Assembly: GCF_001306455.1 (NCBI RefSeq)
Contig: NZ_LGTQ01000017.1
Span: forward strand, 1 to 34,313
From: Jiulongibacter sediminis
GTDB lineage: Bacteria > Bacteroidota > Bacteroidia > Cytophagales > Spirosomataceae
Direction of reading: 5' to 3'
DNA length: 34,313 bases
The notes under the pieces: generated by a model
Told to the model about the DNA's origin: nothing
The model's database searches: none
Seen by the model: the letters and a program-made list of their open reading frames with translations, nothing else
In this document: piece by piece, positions 32,593 through 34,313 of the stretch
How positions within the stretch are numbered: position 1 is the first letter of the stretch
Layout of the letters: each line of letters begins with the position of its first letter
Made by a program: the position numbers and the translations under genes

Positions 32593-33701
32593 TACAGACC
32601 TATGTTTATTTTGTTGGCGGCTTCGATTTTCTTCTCATTGATTACTTTGGCGTAAATCTCAGTTGTGGAGAGATTTTTATGGCCAAGAAGCTTTGAAACG
32701 GTGTAAATATCGGTACCTAGCGTTAATTGCAAAGTGGCATAGGTATGACGGGCACAGTGAAACGTAATGTGTTTTGAAATTCCGGCTTCATCGAGCCAAT
32801 CGCGTAACAGAGTTTTATTCCAGTTGCCGTATTTAAAGCCGGTGAATATTTTTGATTTACCTTCTTTCTCTTCTCCCAATAGTTGGCGGGCTTCATCTGA
32901 AATGGGTTGAGTTTCTACGCCGTTAGTTTTCGCCATGCGGAAACGGATGTAATAACCAAGCTCCTTCGAATGCTGAATTTCCTGCCATTGAAGCTTTTCA
33001 ATATCTCCCCAGCGTAAACCGGTAAGGCATGAAAAAAGAAACATTCTCTTCAGGGTTTCATTTTTACAGTGGGCATTGGCCATTCTTTTGACCTCGTCAA
33101 GCGTCAAAAACTCCCTATGTGTTTCGTCTTGTGGAAAGGGTTCAACTCTGTTAGCAGGATTATTATTTAAGAGACCGTCCTTTACTGCTTGTTTAAGAGC
33201 CGCTCTCAGTTTATTGAAGTAAGAGTATTTTGAATTTAGGGAAAGACCATCAACAGAATTTTTGCTTTCGGCTTCATAGTCCAGGTAATCTTTGAAACCT
33301 TGCACCCAGTCTTTATCAATACGTTCAAAAGTAATGTCCTTTGGGCAATAGATCTTCAGATGCTTCTTTACACTATCCCAATTTCCATAGTTACCATTGC
33401 TGTTCCTTTTTTTCTCAGTGAGTGCGGCAAAGTAGGATAAAAAGCTGCCTTTCAGTTTCTCCTTGTCTCTAAAACCATAGATATTATTCTGAATCTCAAG
33501 ATGGCGTTTTGATCTGATGCTTTCAGCAAGTTCAAGAATTTTACGATTCTCGTCTTTCTGGGCCTTTGACAAGGAACCCTTTTCTGGCTCAGGTGTGAGG
33601 TATAAACCCAGATATTCGTACTCTCTGTTACCTTTCTCGTAGTAATCCAGGTACAAGGTGATTTTATTGGCTTTCTTTCTTTGGCGTAAAGTGACTTTCA
33701 T
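32592..33701 (-). CDS. int: tyrosine recombinase/integrase
   Basis: The 369-residue protein has an N-terminal arm-binding region (1-75, MKVTLRQRKKANKITLYLDY), a SAM-like core-binding domain (about 85-185) and the catalytic domain with Arg230 (TGLRWGDIEKL), Lys258 (MAKTNG), His315-x-x-Arg318 (FHCARHTYATLQL), His341 (LLGHKNLSTTEIY) and nucleophile Tyr350. All catalytic residues are present, so the enzyme should be active. It is the Bacteroidota phage-integrase-like type found in conjugative transposons and genomic islands. It precedes the 480-residue gene with a 1-bp overlap and follows the zinc-ribbon/HTH gene by 17 bp. Confidence 0.93.
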   Translation of the reverse strand: MKVTLRQRKKANKITLYLDYYEKGNREYEYLGLYLTPEPEKGSLSKAQKDENRKILELAESIRSKRHLEIQNNIYGFRDKEKLKGSFLSYFAALTEKKRNSNGNYGNWDSVKKHLKIYCPKDITFERIDKDWVQGFKDYLDYEAESKNSVDGLSLNSKYSYFNKLRAALKQAVKDGLLNNNPANRVEPFPQDETHREFLTLDEVKRMANAHCKNETLKRMFLFSCLTGLRWGDIEKLQWQEIQHSKELGYYIRFRMAKTNGVETQPISDEARQLLGEEKEGKSKIFTGFKYGNWNKTLLRDWLDEAGISKHITFHCARHTYATLQLTLGTDIYTVSKLLGHKNLSTTEIYAKVINEKKIEAANKINIGL

Positions 33702-33718
33702 GTGTGATTAATTTATGT

Positions 33719-34078
33719 TTATTGGAAAAAGGCATCTAACTGGCTTCGTGGAATTATCTTCTTTCTGCCCACTTGTTTCATATTTAGCTGACCACGGTGA
33801 AGCATACGGTTTATTGTCCAACGGCTTACTCCCAAAAGGGCCGCAACTTCAGACATACTTAGATATTCCTTGTTTAAGGGTGTTTCTGAAGTAGGTGAGG
33901 AGGTCGCTAAAATTTCATGTGTTTCTTCCAGCGTCTTTCCGACCTTGGCTTCACGGGCTCTTTTCTTATAGTTTCTTTGGGAACATTTATGAGAACAAAA
34001 GCGTGTGACTGTCGTTCTGGCAACGAAGGTAATGCCGCAATGCTGGCATATTTTGGGAACTTGTATGTTGCTGCTCAT
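33719..34078 (-). CDS. zinc-ribbon plus HTH_17 DNA-binding protein (excisionase-like)
   Basis: I start at the ATG at 34078-34076 (119 residues, [15 protein letters not shown]). An in-frame ATG at 34135 would add 19 residues that look non-coding ([14 protein letters not shown]). Residues 10-38 form a zinc ribbon with CQHCG and FCSHKCSQ as four Cys/His ligands. Residues about 70-117 form an HTH_17 domain ([20 protein letters not shown], then [20 protein letters not shown]). The pattern is characteristic of small proteins upstream of integrases in Bacteroidota islands. It probably binds the nearby GCAACA repeats and controls integrase expression or excision. Confidence 0.82.
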   Translation of the reverse strand: MSSNIQVPKICQHCGITFVARTTVTRFCSHKCSQRNYKKRAREAKVGKTLEETHEILATSSPTSETPLNKEYLSMSEVAALLGVSRWTINRMLHRGQLNMKQVGRKKIIPRSQLDAFFQ

Positions 34079-34156
34079 TTGTAGCGAAATGTGGTGATAA
34101 GTAGTAATATGTTGTGTTATGTTGCATGATTTCACCCTATTCTATTATATGCCCTT

Positions 34157-34234
34157 ATGGGCAACAAATGTGATGCTCGGGCAACACTACAGCAACAAAT
34201 ATATACAAATAAGAGCAAATGGGCAACAAATATG
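34157..34234. repeat. direct repeats of GCAACA next to integrase module
   Basis: ATGGGCAACAAATGTGA (34157-34173) and ATGGGCAACAAATATGA (34218-34234) differ at one base. Between them lie CGGGCAACACT (34178-34188) and CAGCAACAAATAT (34190-34202). Four copies of GCAACA in 80 bp at the outer flank of the recombinase operon resemble arm-type or excisionase sites of an attachment region. An inverted TGTTGC-type copy lies nearby around 34110-34127. Confidence 0.6.
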
Positions 34235-34313
34235 AGTAGTATATATTGTTGTAAAGTAAAGAAAAACAGGTAGTTAGAAAGAAAGAGAAAGGTTGTTACT
34301 TCCCGATGCAAAA

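Noticed and set aside
9997-34307. Shared CTTCCCGAT at 9999-10007 and 34299-34307 as a possible pair of att sites
   Set aside because: Only 9 bp match, the first copy is part of a self-contained palindrome in the copper operon, and an element boundary in the middle of that operon is implausible.
28466-34313. Conjugation or mobilisation genes (tra, relaxase) expected for an ICE
   Set aside because: None of the proteins in this region shows relaxase, VirD4 or Tra motifs; the element can only be called integrative on this evidence.
1-34313. CRISPR arrays, tRNA or rRNA genes, insertion sequences
   Set aside because: I looked for regularly spaced repeats, cloverleaf-like segments and transposase motifs and saw none that hold up.

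Overview
The window looks like chromosomal or integrated-element DNA of a Bacteroidota bacterium, most likely a marine or environmental member of the Cytophagales. The evidence is the low-to-moderate GC content, promoter-like sites of the Bacteroidota type (TTTG-N19-21-TAnnTTTG), and families largely typical of the phylum: BT4734/DUF3987 primase-like protein, DUF3347 and DUF5676 proteins, haem-binding CxxCH lipid-anchored proteins, and HTH_17/zinc-ribbon excisionase-like proteins. All genes that I trust are on the minus strand, so transcription runs from right to left. No rRNA, tRNA, CRISPR array or insertion sequence was seen.

Region A (1-2389) is a small sulfur-related cluster: an MFS transporter cut by the window edge, a rhodanese-metallo-beta-lactamase fusion resembling persulfide dioxygenases, and a Crp/Fnr-type regulator.

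Region B (2491-about 19040) is a large copper/heavy-metal resistance island. It encodes two multicopper oxidases (one with a C-terminal beta-barrel domain), a CPH-type copper P-type ATPase, a complete CusCBA-like RND efflux system, three DUF3347 domains, two heavy-metal-binding YxCPMHP-type domains, a haem-binding protein, small membrane proteins and a Cys/His-rich secreted protein. An ATP-cone plus Mrr-like nuclease protein sits in the middle of this operon. Cu(I) would be pumped out of the cytoplasm by the ATPase, oxidised or chelated in the periplasm, and exported across the outer membrane by CusCBA.

Region C (about 19041-19593) is a 550-bp stretch with no intact gene. It contains the decayed 3' end of a second Argonaute gene, an orphan plus-strand terminator hairpin, and TTTGCAA-type inverted repeats. 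It looks like a junction.

Region D (19594-28385) is a defence island: a long prokaryotic Argonaute (pAgo) whose PIWI catalytic aspartates are missing, a PD-(D/E)XK-like nuclease partner, a toxin-antitoxin-SecB-like-chaperone (TAC) module with its own promoter/operator, and a type III restriction-modification system. The TAC genes, nuclease and pAgo look like one transcription unit. This combination is the most interesting thing in the window.

Region E (28466-34313) is the integration/maintenance module of an integrative element: a primase/helicase-like DUF3987 protein, an HTH_17 protein, an uncharacterised 480-residue protein, a tyrosine recombinase, a zinc-ribbon/HTH_17 protein and, at the right edge, repeated GCAACA motifs likely to be recombinase or excisionase binding sites. 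The defence genes would be cargo of this element. Whether the copper island belongs to the same element cannot be decided here, because the left end is not identified.
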